Assembly: GCA_022496185.1 (NCBI GenBank)
Contig: WTXG01000151.1
Span: 24,716 to 88,715 of the forward strand
Direction: 5' to 3'
DNA length: 64,000 nucleotides
From: Multifurca ochricompacta
Taxonomy: Eukaryota; Basidiomycota; Agaricomycetes; Russulales; Russulaceae
The translations under genes were made by a program, and so were the position numbers. The notes under the pieces were generated by a model that did no database searches, was not told where the DNA came from, and saw only the letters and a list, made by a program, of their open reading frames with translations. This document shows, piece after piece, positions 24,698-37,210 of the stretch; within the stretch, counting starts at the first letter, position 1; each line of letters begins with the position of its first letter.

Positions 24698-26137
24698 ATG
24701 TCAGATGCCGTGCGAAACAAAGCAGCCGCGGGCTCAGGCGCAGGCGCCCAACAACCTCCCAGGCCACCTAACGCCTGGATCCTCTACCGTTCTGACAAAC
24801 TTCAACAACTCCCACCACCCCCCGAAGGTCAACCGAAACCGACCCAGGCAGAAGTTTCCAAGATCATCTCTGCCCAATGGAGGTTAGAGTCCGACGAAGT
24901 ACGCGCCCTCTACGACCAACGTGCAGAGATCGCAAAGGCAGAGCACGCTCGTTTGTACCCCAATTATCGCTTCGCTCCCATGAAGAAGGCCGAAAAGGAT
25001 CGTATTCGTCAGGAGAAGCGGCAAGCAAAGGAGCAGGAACGCGCCGGACGTCGTGGTCGTACGCGCGTTGCACCATACCCAACTCCTTCTACCGCGTCAT
25101 CCTCTACACCATATCCCCCGCTCGTCTTCAAACACACCCCCCACATCCCAATACCTCATCTCCGCCCATATCCTCCGCTTCATCACCCTCACCGGCTACT
25201 CCCTCATCACAATCCAGCGCAGACAGCCCCTTTCGTTACGTCTGGACTCATCCATCACCACCTGACGCGTTTTTGGACCCACAAATACATCCTGTTGACT
25301 CGCAATGGCCATCGTCGCGTGTCTTTTCCTATACAAGGGTTCCTACTGTTGTACCGATCGTGACTACATTACCCCTCGTCTCCCCTCTTGTTACGTTCCC
25401 CTCGCTACCTCCTCCTCCCGGTCGTTGGCGGCCTCCCGAATCTGACTCCCCGACCACATTTCGTAGCCCTCTTCAGGAATTTCCCACCACAGACGTGCCA
25501 CATCCAACTGAAGTACCACTAGAGGCACGTGGCTTTTTTGAATCTTTTTTCCTACCATCGCATTTTTTAATTTATGGTCTTCTCCTAACAGAATTCTGAT
25601 AACCTGTTCTTCTCCATGTCTGGCTTGGAGAACATCTCGTTGCAGGATATGGCAAATGCCTCGCTCCTCACAGAGCTCTATGGAGCCAACCACCCTGGTG
25701 TCTTCCAGATACAGGGCCTTGCAAATCATTGCCTCACCGCTACTCCACCTGGTAGCATCGACCTTGGAGTTGGGGCCTATCCTTCCGGGATGTGTGGATC
25801 TTCCTCATTTGATGACACGTTCCGTACTCTAGGCGAAAATCCTGCGACGATGTATATGTCTAATCCTTCTCCAGAGGAGTTTCTTGCTGCTATCAGCATG
25901 CTGGCGCCGCCCGAGTCGCAACAACAAGAGAATATCTCTTCGCCAACGGATTCGATGTCTATCGATCAACTGCAAAGCAGCAGCTTCAACTTTGATGAGT
26001 ACTTGTTGGACTTTACCACGTCCGTACCATCCGAATTGAGAGATGATGATGGATTTGACGCTGCACGAGCACGAACAAAGCAGCAAGAAGGTGAGAGGGA
26101 ATCCATGTCGAGCGGTAGTGATAGCGGTGAACTGTGA
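24698..26137 (+). CDS. HMG-box (MATA_HMG type) transcription factor, frame-broken as sequenced
   Basis: Sequence-specific DNA-binding protein. The HMG box occupies residues 21-97: PRPPNAWILYRSDK, then QAEVSKIISAQWRLESDEVR, then KAEHARLYPNYRFAPMKK, the pattern of fungal mating-type, Ste11-like and Pcc1-like regulators. A basic tail follows. The Ser/Pro-rich continuation (YVWTHPSPPDAFLDPQ) lies in another frame, so one base appears missing near 25080-25110. An intron at 25513-25591 (donor after HPTE) leads to exon 2 (25592-26137, NSDNLFFSMSGLENIS ... SGSDSGEL). Coding-like sequence continues past that stop in the next frame to 26424 (YVPPRGAVNASMRRVGG), suggesting a second lost base near 26130. 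A link to mating is family knowledge, not shown here. Confidence 0.82.
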
Positions 26138-26424
26138 CAACCCCCTTGCCGCCGTCTTTCTATGCTGCTGGTGCTGGTGCTACTGGTCCCATCACCACTT
26201 CCCCGACCGAGTCAATGCCGCCGCAGATGAAGGAGCCGTACGTGCCACCGCGAGGCGCTGTGAATGCAAGCATGCGACGTGTCGGTGGGATTTGGAAGGA
26301 CCCGATGATCGTCGTTCCTCGTATCGGATCTCCGATGGGAAGTTGCGCTCCTGCTACCGTCGTTACTGCTGTTGCTGCCTCTCCTCAAACGGGCGATGGC
26401 ATGACAGAGAGCAATCAATCGTAG

Positions 26425-27447
26425 CAATCTGCCCCCCACACCCTACACTCCCCAACACTACGATTTTTTGGCTTTCGCTTCCTGAACCTCCGCACGCACA
26501 GTCTCTCTCTTTCTCTCTCTCTATTCGTCATCAATCAACTATCATCTCCATCAAATATTGCTATCGTCCGTTCTGTCGCATATTATCTCATCTCTTCCAT
26601 CTCTGGCCTCTTTGTTGTCGCTTTCGTCATTGTTCGCTTTGCTCTCGTATGCTTTGCTTTGCTCTCTTACCCCCTTCCACATCATTGCCCCACGCATGAC
26701 ATTTCTTCCTTTCGCTTTCTCTTTCTTTGTTTTAGAAAATTCCGTGCTTTTTTTTTTTTTGAGGGGTAGTGTCCGGCACAGCAATAGGGTATTATAACAC
26801 ACGCCTTTTTTTTTCTGTTGTCTCCCCTCTTTTTTTAATTTGGTCTTGGCGGCTGTTGTCCCCCATCCCTCCCTCCTGTGTGCCTGACTTGGACCTACGA
26901 CAAACCTTTTCTATTCATTACTGACTTGCATTATATTTCATAATAATAACTTTCCCCAATCTCCTCTTCTTCCTTGGTCTACACCTCCAGATTCCCCCCC
27001 CCCCGCCCACTACCTTGATTTTGCTTTTTGCATTTATCCTTTTTTTTTTGTTGGAGTGCCTACTATTTGCAAACTGCATCGTTGTCAAACTTGTTTCTTT
27101 TCTCTCTCTGTAGTTTTCCTTTCCTTTTCTTTCTTTCTTTTTTTTGTTATGTGTTATAAAAGATATACAGATCAGAAGAAGTAGAACCAATAACAATTCG
27201 TGCCGTTTTTCAAACAAGAGAACGTAGGGTAGGGTGGAAAAGTAAAGAAATCTATAACCTACTAGAAAACCACTCGGAAATGACTAATCATATGTCTAGC
27301 GCTAGACGGACCATATCGTGGGAACTGCATTTTCCACGCCAATTACTCTCAAATGTCTACTAAAAATAAAATAAAATCTACAATTTTGATTTGCCTTCTT
27401 TCATGCCCCGTCAGTCGTTACCTATACCTATGGTAGTGTGGTCCATC
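26425..27447. other. Intergenic, T-rich
   Basis: Pyrimidine-rich 3' flank of the HMG-box gene with repeated T-runs. No gene supported. Confidence 0.6.
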
Positions 27448-28985
27448 CTAGGTTGAGATCGCGGCCCCTTTCAATTTGTAAAACGCTGCACCTTTCGCCT
27501 TCTTGACGTCGTCGCTTATCAGATTGTCCTTGATCTCTTCCAATACATATGTTTCAGGAGACTGAGTATCACACTGCAACAAAGCCTGATACCAGCGCGA
27601 ATCCCCCGTCGATGCCTTCGAACGTGTGTCTCCTGATACTCTCCAGCGCACACCACACATCGTAGCAAAAGTCGATGAGTTATAGTTGGTGCCGTCGCTG
27701 TGGTGCAACTGGAATCGACAACCCCAGCTTTGGAGGGAGGCCAGCGCGAAGACCATTCAGATAAATGGAAGAGGTGCGTAGCCTTTGGGGAACAGCCCTG
27801 ACCTGATATGATTCCATGGTGTCAAACAGAAATTGGCTGATATATCTACTGGTAGCTCTTGTCGTCCTTTGACCTGAATGAGAATCGCCATGGTCGTGCG
27901 CAGAGAAAGCTTTTTGTTCCTCACACAAATGGGAAGGACAATGTTGACCCCACGTTGGTTGTAAATGAACACAATCATGGCACCTTGCATGATGAGTTCC
28001 CAGAGAGACTTGACACTGATCTTGTCCGAGAGTTTTCTGACCTTGATCACATGGTTAAACCATCCTCGAACGCTGTTTCTAATGGCTTGTCCTCGTTGCA
28101 ACAGGAAAGGGTTGGAAGACTTTGTTTTTCAATTCATCATATGCCGAGGCAGGAAGTAAAGCCTTCATAAAGTCAGCGACGAACACCCATTGTCGCTTGG
28201 CCGCTGATGAAGCCGTATCGAGGGCCTGCATGACGATGAGTGTAGCAGCCAGTTCGCCACGCTGGCTACGATCGACGCAATTCAGGTCTGAATTCTTCAC
28301 AAGGCAATGAACAGGATTCACTCCTGCTCCGCTAATAATCCTTCGGGCAGCTTCGGCCAGATATGGCTCCGACCCCAACGACGGTGATCATATCTTCCAG
28401 TCCAGTGGTGGCCACAAGGCAGAACCGCATGTGACGTTCGGACCTGAGTAGGGCTGGACTCTGTTTGTAGAATTGTGTCGTACTTTGCGTGAGCTCGTAG
28501 AACTTCCCATCTTCTCGTAATTCTTTTCTACCGCGGGCCCGGAGATAGGAAGAGATCCCTCTAATCAAAAATGGACCTTTCAGTTCTGCATCCAATTTCG
28601 GAGATTAGTTTCGATGACCTCATGACACCTCCGGAGGAGGATATTGTGACTGGACGAAATGGTGTATGAAAAATGGATAACTCAGCCGTCCACTGTGCGT
28701 CCATCTCACCTATCGTTATTAATGATGACTGATAATTGGGTGCCTCGCGAAGGTTTGGCACTCATTATGATCCTTTTTAGAGCTGAACGAGAACTTATGG
28801 TCCTCGCGAAGCAAAAGCTGCTGGATGGCAACACCACACTGGGTGAAGATTTGCGTGGACAAGGTGCTCTGGCATTGTCTCTGTTCGATTTCCCCTCGAG
28901 TTCAATCTCGCCCACCTATATACTAGTCGTTTCCTGGTGGGGTCTTGCCTAGCACATGAGCTTAAACGAAGGCCAGGATAACAAG
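27448..28985 (-). pseudogene. 3' part of a decayed P-loop ATPase family gene (copy 1)
   Basis: Minus-strand fragments in three frames match the second half of copy 2 (31271-34000). Shared blocks are RRIISGAGVNPVHCL, LNCVDRSQRGELAATLIVMQ, WFNHVIKVRKLSDKISVKSLWELI and the GAMIVFIYNQRGVNIVLPICV block. The Walker-B-like LAF..AHVLG block at about 28970 contains a stop codon, and nothing upstream of it is preserved, so the Walker A half is missing. The family resembles large ATPase-like proteins, amplified in Agaricomycetes and of unknown role, that I recall from several genomes. That assignment is memory-based. Confidence 0.65.
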
Positions 28986-29885
28986 GGGCCGCCTTGGGCC
29001 TTCAAGTAGCTCTAAGCATCCCTCAAAGCGATTTATGCGAGGTGCGGGCATTCGACAAATATCTCCCTTATCAGTACATAGATCGTGCACTTTCCGAGAC
29101 GCCGGGCCGCCTGCCCGTCCATTTATACTCAGTTTCATACCCTCTGTCACCTCTCCGTTACCTCCCCGTCTTATTGTCAAAAGTTTTCACCTCTCCGTCT
29201 TCATCTCTCCGTCTTTATTGGATGTTTTTCACTTGGTCTTTATTTAAATCACTCTCTACGGCTTGCTCTTACTATACCGCTCACACGCAAATCTGGACTT
29301 TCAACAAGTATATAAAGGTATCTACAAATGCCTGTAGTAAAAGAGGAACACGCAATCTAGCAGTCTCTCTTTCTTTGTGTGCCAAAAAGAATTTTTCGAC
29401 GACATCCACGCAAAGGTCAAACGGAGCCAACAAGCAGCGATCTCCTTGAGTTCAAGCACGATACGTCCACATTCGATCTAGTTATCTCAAAGGACGCGCT
29501 CTTTCTCTTTTCTTTATCTCTCTCACCATCCAGGGAATACTTTACCTTGCACTCACTGTGGATATGATCCGTACAATGTCCACACGAACCATATGCTGAG
29601 AACGAGTAAGTGTGTTGAGTAGTCCTGGAAGGAGGTGCTGATTCGTGCTTCCACGTGACCATTACCATTTCGGGTAAAGTGCCTCCATCTGTGCTGTATG
29701 GACTCCTACTGAACCTTCGTTTCCTCAGACTTGAACCTGAATAGGGGGTTACAGTCCCATCGATTTTACGATCAACTGTTCAATTCCCGTGCCATCATCG
29801 AGACGCATAAGTTCAGACTGAGCACAATTGCGATGTAATCCACAGATCAGTGATAATGTCTTAGGTTCGTTCTGAGTGGAATGAG
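28986..29885. other. Unassigned, contains TATA-like site
   Basis: A TATATAAAG-like box at about 29311-29318 points along the plus strand towards the broken glycopeptide gene. A short stretch near 29540-29600 reads GNTLPCTHCGYDPYNVHTNH, Cys/His-rich but without a known domain. No gene model is supported. Confidence 0.3.
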
Positions 29886-29901
29886 TTGCGGCTCATATAT
29901 G

Positions 29902-30439
29902 TGGCAGGTGCATGCCTACTGAATGGCGAGAACTGTGCGCTTTTGGAATTCAACCTGAACAATCCTGCTTGCACTGGATGTGGCTCTAGTGCGGACGTTT
30001 CTCTGATCGATCCGTGCGTCGTCTTGCGATCCCACCGACTGCCAGCACGGATGCTATCTAATCTTATCCGCAGACACTTAAAGTCCCTGTCGCGTTCAGG
30101 TGGATTTAGGCGTATACATCTTATGTATGTGTGGGGCTAATTCGGATTTGTAGTTACTTCAATGACTGCGACAGTCAAGGTGCCACTTGTATGACTAGTG
30201 GTGTCGCCTATGGGTTTCTTTCACGACTCATTAAACTGCCCAGGTACCACGCCAGACTGCAACACCGCATTCCATAATTCCGACGACAATCAGGTTCAAG
30301 TTGCATGTCAAGTTGATAATGTACGTTTATTTCGAGCCCTCGTCCCTTCTGCGAGATTGACACCTTTGACTTGTAGGTTGATCTATTGATAACGTTCTAT
30401 CCAACTGGAGGTGAAGTGACGCCTGCTGTCACGCCTCAA
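29902..30439 (+). pseudogene. Secreted 'glycopeptide'-type small protein, frame-broken fragment
   Basis: Exon-like blocks on the plus strand: up to 30013 (CLLNGENCALLEFNLNNP, GCGSSADVSLIDP), 30074-30099 (KVPVAFS), 30154-30188 (YFNDCDSQGATC), 30244-30320 (TPDCNTAFHNSDDNQVQVAC) and from 30377 (VDLLITF). All sit between GT..AG introns. They match, as I remember it, the C-terminal two thirds of a cysteine-rich extracellular family annotated as glycopeptide in mushrooms. One base is missing near 30078, where a TTT run appears as TT. No signal peptide or start exon could be placed. The open frame past 30440 is Pro/Thr-rich and probably not part of the domain. Confidence 0.5.
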
Positions 30440-31270
30440 TCCCCTGTCAACAGTAAGCATCTATTTCCGGTGCATCCCCGTACATCCCGTACATTTTCAC
30501 ACGCACCGGCACTCAGTTCCTATGTACCGCCTGCGACGAAACTAGGCGTAATCTCAAACCCCAGTTCGACTTCTCCGCTGCCTAGCACCCCGCTGTCCAG
30601 GGTACCGGAAAGCGAGGTGGAAAGATGCGAAGAAGACCTACAGGCACGGGCGTGCAAGAGGTGCTGGTGCTGTTACTGCCTTTGACACTCACCGCCGCTC
30701 ACACTCCTGTGAAAAATGTTTTCCTGTTGTCCATAAACTCTCTACCGTCTATAGGTTTGGCTTCCTTCCTTCCTGAACCCGCGCTCTTTCCCTGATATAC
30801 ACTTTGTTTTCAAGGCCTTTCTTCCCACACTGTGGCTGCACATGCGGAGCCCCGTGTTCCTCTCTTCCCTGTCGTGTCATTATAGGATATTTAGTCCTTG
30901 AATACACACTCGACGTGTCTAGTTTATTTGCTGCTTCATGTTAATGAAGTACCTGGCGTGACCTTTAAACACATGCAATGGAGTATCCTCTGATGTGACC
31001 CGATTACGACGGAGAACAAATTCGTTGAACAAGCTAAAACGGCACCAGCGAAAACAAGACACGCAAGACAAACAAGCTTTCAAGACTGGACAAGAACCTA
31101 CCTGCTTTTTGTCCTCGCTCTTGAACATTAATCTAATAAAGCTGTTGGTGGCTTTCGGTTCGACACTGAGTCGTCTTGAAGGCAGCAAATCATCGTCACC
31201 GAAAGCGGCCACTGTGATCGGATCGATGCCCACTACATCTCCGCTTTTAAATACACAAATTCTCATACTC
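30440..31270. other. Unassigned spacer between decayed genes
   Basis: A minus-strand open frame at 30919-31266 (VGIDPITVAAFGDDDLL) abuts the 3' end of ATPase copy 2 and might be a former terminal exon. No domain recognised. Confidence 0.3.
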
Positions 31271-34000
31271 TGGCCCCTTTCAATCCACCAGCGCCTGCAC
31301 CTTTCTCCTTCGACCCCCTTTCACCTCCTTGACCTCCTCGCTCATCAGTTTGTCCTCAATCTCTCCCAATGCATATATTTCAGGAGGCTGAACATCACGT
31401 TGCAACAAATTCCGGTACAGTGCAAATCTCCCTCCATGTCCTTGAATGTGTCTCCCGATATTCCCGCGCACCACACGTCATAGCAAGTCGATGTGTCATG
31501 GTGGTGTGCCATCGCTGCCGTGCCGCTGGGGTCAACACCCCAGCATGGTCGGAGGCCAGCGCGAAGACCATTCGAATAACCGGAAGAGGCGTGTGGCCGC
31601 AGGGAACAGCTTTACGTGAAATGGTTCCATGCCGTCGAACAGATGGCCACTAATATCACACTGGAAGCTCTTGTCATTCTTGACTTGGATAAGAATTGCT
31701 GTTGTGTGCATGGAGAAAGCCTTTCATTCTTCACACAAACAGGAATGACAATGTCAACACCACGTTGGTTGTTGATGAACAGAATCATGGCACCTCGCGT
31801 GATGAATTCCCAGAGAGACTTGACACTGATCTTGTCAGAGTTTCTGACCTTGATCACATGGTTGAACCATAGACAGTATCCCTCGAACGCCATTTCAAAT
31901 GGATGTCCTCGTTGCGACGGAAAACGGCTGGAAGACTTGTTCTCAGTGCATCATATGCCGATGCAGGAAGCAAAGCCTCCATAAACTCATTCACAAACAC
32001 CCATCGCCTATTGGCCACTGCGCAGCAGCATCACGAGCCTGCATAACAATCAGTGTGACAATCAGCTCCCCATGCTGCCCACAGTCCACACAATTCAGGT
32101 CCCAATTCTCCTCCAGGTAACGGACAGGATTCACTCCTGCCTCACTTATAAGTTCAAGGGAGGCTTGAGCCAGATATGGCTCTGATCCAACGACGGTGAT
32201 CGTGTCTTCGGATCCAGTGGTTTCCACAAGGCACAGTCGCATATGACGTTCGACCTGAGTGTGCGCCAACTCGCGACCATGTGAGTAGGCAAGGTTGAAC
32301 CCAAGGAAAAGCGGACAGAGAGACAGGCCAAAGGACCTGGTCCATGTAAATCTTGATCAGTAAGGTGTGACCACCCAATAACTTTTGTTTCGCAAGATCT
32401 AGAAGGTCGCCATCTGCTTGAGACTCCACCAAAAGATCATAATGAGTGCCAAACCTGCATGCTACCTATCAATAATAATAATATAGAGATAAGAGAGAGA
32501 TAGACGCACAGTGGACGGCCCAGGTAAGTTATCCATTTATCATGTACAATTTCATCCAGTCACAGTATCTTCCTCCAGGGGCGTGATGAGATCATCAAAA
32601 CTAATCTCTGAAATCGATGCAAAACAGAAAAGTTCGTGTTTGCGACCCGATTAGAAGGATCCTTTCTTATCTCCGGCGAGAACACGTGGAACTTTCCAGC
32701 CGTTGAAAGGGACAACGAAAAGATTGGGAATTTGACTGGCAGCCGCAAAGCACGGCGCAATTAATGGAACAGTGTCCATTCCTTTTCAGGTGGGATATCG
32801 CCTAGTACATGCGATTCATCAAAAGCAAGGATGATCAGAGGCCGCCTTGGTCCATTAGCCGAATTTAAGGATCCTTTAGGGTCCAAGAGACGACAGAGCT
32901 TGAGTCCTGCGTTTATTACTCCCTTTCCATCCACTGCGTATGGGAAGGGGCTACGATTATTTTTCTTATGAACCCGCTTGCTAGACGCTATGAACTTGAA
33001 GACGGTCAGTCAATTTACGAAATCGACACAGCTCAGTTCAACTCAACCGACTTGGAAGCCTCGTCAACTACAGCCTCGAAAAAGTTTCTACAATCATCGA
33101 ACTCGGAAACTGACTTTCATTGTTCCGTGCCTGCCAGCTTCCTGGCGCTCCTTCACAAGCGTCGCTGTATCTGTCCTAGGTCGACGCCGAACCCTCCCAA
33201 TGCTGGTCAATCCTTTGGGGCAACGTCATCTGCAACGCCATGTTACCACATGGGTTTAGGAGATGAGATGAGTTCAATCACCCTGCTGATCGGATTCAAT
33301 ACCTTCCAAATGCTTCTCGGTGACGGTCAAAAGGGCATAGACAAAACCATGAAGCTTCTTGGCAAGCTCATCTGGATTAATGTCGTCCTTAACAGAATAC
33401 AACCAGTTCCGCAGATCGATATCAGGAGGTGGAAACCCTTTTTGGGATCAGAGAATAAACATATATATAAGAAAAAGCGTAAAAATGAACCTTGAGTCCC
33501 AGTGCTGCGAAGACACATAGGAACATAATAATTTTGGTCGCCACTTCATCCACCATATGAAATTTCCCTGTTCCTGATGAATTCACTATGCTGGCATGCC
33601 GAGCGTAGACATCTATCCGCTTGTCAAGATAACTCTCGATTGTGAGAGGAAGTGAATCGGCTGCATTGACTTTGAAAGGGAATGCCATGAATATAAGGTA
33701 GCTATTATAGGTTTTTATAAGCATGGTTAACGGCTTTTGGATAGTTGGGCACCTTGAATTGATGTAACCGAGTTGGGAGCTAGGGGGGGTGGATCAGTCC
33801 TTTGTTTCAGGTTGGAATCAGTGGTGTCGGTCGTAAAATTTCTGCATGTTAGGGCGGTTTGAGAAGCGATTGGGTGTAGGTTGTGTGGAAGACGCTTACT
33901 GAGACGACGAATATCGCGAAACAAACTCTGGTCGCAGCACTTGCCAAGATATGGGACGAGCCAGGGGCGTATTTTGAAGAGATCCCGGATCAATATCTTT
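31271..34000 (-). pseudogene. Decayed P-loop ATPase family gene (copy 2)
   Basis: Reading down the minus strand, the order of conserved blocks is kept. It starts with RPEFVSRYSSSQ near 33920, then a P-loop segment at 33560-33660 (YARHASIVNSSGTGKFHMVDEVATK written here as two overlapping parts: YARHASIVNSSGTGK and TGKFHMVDEVATK). Next come LRNWLYSVKDDINPDELAKK near 33370, the Walker-B-like LAFDESHVLGDIPPEKEW near 32830, IFSLSLSTAGKFHVFSPEI near 32690, and the C-terminal blocks shared with copy 1. The Walker A Ser/Thr after GK is Phe. Frames switch repeatedly and stops intervene. Function of the family is unknown to me. Confidence 0.65.
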
Positions 34001-34110
34001 GATAGTGGGGCTTCTCTGTAGCACTTTTGATCTAATTGATTACAATCGCTAATAATTGTCTGGAGAAGAGGGAGTGCGACGGAATTGAGTTGACCAAAAA
34101 AAGGTGAGAG

Positions 34111-34910
34111 TGGTGACTCAAAGCCGTAAGCCGGCCGTTGCTAAGCCGGAAAAAGCCGGGCCCACATAGGCCGTGAAAACAGCTTCCAGCGGCCCACGGC
34201 TCAGGCTTAAGTTATGGAAAGCCTGAAGCCGCGGCTTTTGGTGGCTGAATCACGCTTTCTATCTGGATTTTTGCAAACTTCAACTGAGCAGTTTACGGTG
34301 TAAGGATGGTGTTGAACCAGAATACCGGTACAGAGATACCGGGATAGCGGTCCGACGTAATTGTGAGTATATACATCTCAGATTGATCATGTGATTGAAT
34401 CACGAGCGAGATAACGCGTTCGTTAGCTGATTATAGTACATCTAGATTGTATATACTCAGTATCTAATTAATGTGGCGTTTTGATTTTATCAATTGTTTT
34501 ATCTAAACGCGATCACAATTATGTTGGACCACAATCTCAGTGTCTCTGTACCAGTATTCTGGTTAAACAAATTCAATGCTGTTATTGATACAAGCTAAAC
34601 TAAGGGTTTTTATACAATTTATGTTACAGGAATTAAATAGGAGACATAATACAATTGAGTTGAAGCAGAAGGCCAAAGCAGTGGCCAGGAGTTGATACAA
34701 TGTAAACTACAAGTCCTTCAGAAAATGCAGAGTAAAAGCCATCAGAAGATGCAAACTAAAACTTGATTTGATGCTGTAAAGCCGCGGCTTGAGCCTAAGC
34801 CGGCTGGAAGCCGTCGCTACGCTACGGCCCAGGCTTGAGTTTTGAAAAGCCTGAGCCGCCCAAAGCCGAGAGCCCAAGCCGCGGCTTTCAGCCGGGCCGA
34901 GCTGTCACTG
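34111..34910. mobile_element. hAT-like non-autonomous element with GC-rich ends
   Basis: Both ends are built of GCCGGGCC, AAGCCG and CGGCTT words in opposite orientation around an AT-rich core. The ends read GTGGTGACTC and, reverse-complemented, AGTGACAGCTC, similar to the clearer hAT-like element at 37536-38037. No 8-bp target duplication could be found, so the borders are approximate. Confidence 0.45.
34315..34564. mobile_element. MITE with about 50-bp terminal inverted repeats, nested in the hAT-like element
   Basis: AACCAGAATACCGGTACAGA at the left is mirrored by the right end (AACCAGAATACTGGTACAGA when reverse-complemented). The similarity runs on for about 50 bp, through GGTCC and AACATAATTGTGA-like words. 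No coding potential; the target duplication is unclear. Confidence 0.55.
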
Positions 34911-35242
34911 CAACCGCTTGCTTGGGCGCGCAGGGCAGATCCTTCACTTCAACTCTTCAGCAACTCTCCAGCACCTGGTTTATCACACGAGAGGAAGAAT
35001 GATAGCGTTAATTCACACGCAAGTAGGGATCCCATATATTTCGCCCTCCCACCCCAAGTTAGAACTGCCCCACCCGTACGTCCACCACACCGTCCTACAC
35101 TCAGGCTCTCAGATGGAGCCTCGCGTTCTACAACGAGTGAGCCTTCTTAAGAAGTATATGAGTCGGGTGTCGGACAGTTATGACTCCTCAACCAATGCGT
35201 TTCTAGAAGGAAATGCTTTCCCTATGAGTGAGATCTCCGTTC

Positions 35243-37210
35243 ATGTTCATCTCACAGCTTTCCCATAATCTATCTCCAGCTATAAACTTCCTGAGACAAA
35301 CTACTGTTGGAGGGATTCTGGAAGACAAGAACAAGACTCTTATCACAGGCGCCATTCTCGCCTTGATCATCTATATCATCGTTTCTTATGTTAGAAGTCC
35401 TTGGAGGAAATTACCTCCCAGTCCTCGACGCTTGCCGATTCTGGGGAATACCTATCAGCTTTTAGATAAGACCTGGCTGTTCTCAAAAGATTGCAAGGAA
35501 AGCTTCAGTGGGTTCTCACAATTGACTGTCCAAAAGGTTGCTAACATGAAGATATGAATGCTGTAGAGGATGTTATGTATCTTGACGCAGCAGGAACGCC
35601 CACGGTTATATTTAACAGCTTCAGCTCGGCCTTCGATGTTCTTGAGCGTCGTGCGAATAGTTATTCCGACCGCCCTCAGCTGATTATGGCGCAGAAATTC
35701 CTCAACAAAGGCGTTGTGATCTCACTTATGAACTATAACTCGCAGTAAGTGATGATTCAGGTGTCGCATGATCGTACGCGGTCCATGCTTACGCCCTTAT
35801 ACAGCTGCCGTCGCATGCGTCGTGCTTCACAAGCAGCACTCACCAAGACAGCTGTGCGGGATTACCATTCGATTCAGATGAAGGAGGCTACCATCTTGAC
35901 TTCGGCGTTCCTGACGAACACATCGGGTCATGATTGGAAGATAGAATATCAACGCACAGCAGCTTCCTTGATTATGACCATCCTGTACGACTATCCGACA
36001 CTCACGTCACTAAACGATAGTGCCATGAAAGACATTGAGACGTATAACAACAGAGTTTCGCATGCTGCTGTTCTCGGGAACTTCTTTGTCGAATTATTCC
36101 CTTGGATGATGTACATTCCCGAGAGGTATCCAATTCGGTCCTCCAATCCCACAGATTGTACTGAACACGGCATCAACAGGTTTGCAAAGTGGAAGAGGGA
36201 AGGCTTAAAGCATGGCGAGGAGCACTATGAACTGTTCCGTGGTCTTCTAAACCGCGTTAAAGTTGACCTTGTATGTTCTGGAAATCGTCATGGGTTGTCT
36301 AGCTAATAGATCTCACAGGCCAGCGGAGGGACCAGGCCTAGTTTCTCCGCGTCTTTGCTGCATGATAACGTTCGCAACAATCTGACAGAGCTGGATATGT
36401 CATTCCTGACTGGAGTGATGTTGTGAGTCAACATTATTCTCAATCTTTGTGAGAGAATAAATGCGAGCCATCACAGTTCTGGTGGCGCTGAAACCACTGT
36501 TACCACTCTCATTTGGTGGACACTGGCCATGATAGCCTTTCCTGAGGTGCAACGCCGCGCGCAAGACGAACTCGACGCGGTGGTCGGCCGATCTCGTCTG
36601 CCCACTTTTGCCGATGCTCCGCACCTTCCATATGTGCGCGCAATCGTCAAGGAAATTCTTCGCTGGCGACCGACTCTACCGTTCGGATTGCCTCATGCCG
36701 CGAGTGAAGATGGCTGGTATGAGGGCATGTTCATCCCGAAAGGCACGATGTGCATGGCGAACATGTGGCACTGTAATCATGATCGTGAGGTGTTTGGTGA
36801 CGATGCGGATGATTTCCGGCCAGAAAGATTTCTCGACGAGAAGGGGGAGGTGATACTCGGCTCCACAGAAGCAAATCAGGAGGGGCACATCACGTACGGT
36901 TTTGGGCGGCGTGCTTGCCCGGGAAAGCACCTCGCCAACGAGGCGCTCTTCATCGACATAGCGAGGATTCTGTGGGCGATAAATCTTGAACGCGGACGGG
37001 ACGAGAATGGGGATGAATTTTCGCTCGACACGGAGTCGTTTACGGATTTAGGCGTATTCATGTGTGTACCCACAATGACCCGACAAAGTTGTAACTTGAT
37101 TGACGTTCGTTGCACACAGCCGGCCGAAACCATTCGACTGCCAATTTAGTCCTCGATTCCCTGAAGTGTTGTCAATTCTTGCGGAGGAACGAGAGCGCTG
37201 GGGGGTCTAA
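35243..37210 (+). CDS. Cytochrome P450 monooxygenase (microsomal, Agaricomycete type)
   Basis: ER-anchored heme-thiolate monooxygenase. Seven exons are read: 35243-35507, 35567-35744, 35805-36125, 36180-36270, 36319-36422, 36477-37061 and 37120-37210, summing to exactly 545 codons (544 residues, normal length). Residues 32-50 form the N-terminal membrane anchor, followed by the proline-rich hinge KLPPSPRRLPILGN. The I-helix reads SGGAETT (from 321), then KEILRWRP (ExxR) and FRPERFLD. The heme loop is FGRRACPGKH with ligand Cys467. The C-terminus FDCQFSPRFPEV is reached only by using the GTGTGT donor at 37062. The 54-nt intron at 36126-36179 keeps the frame open if left in, but splicing restores PERFAKWKREGLK. 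Substrate unknown. It stands intact at the edge of the transposon block. Confidence 0.95.

Noticed and set aside
15336..26137. Programmed ribosomal frameshifting as explanation for the frame breaks
   Set aside because: Too many sites in unrelated genes, and no slippery heptamer with downstream structure at the ones inspected.
37062..37149. P450 ending in the frame CVPTMTRQSCNL to a stop at 37147
   Set aside because: That frame is intron sequence; using the GTGTGT donor at 37062 and acceptor at 37119 gives the conserved C-terminus.
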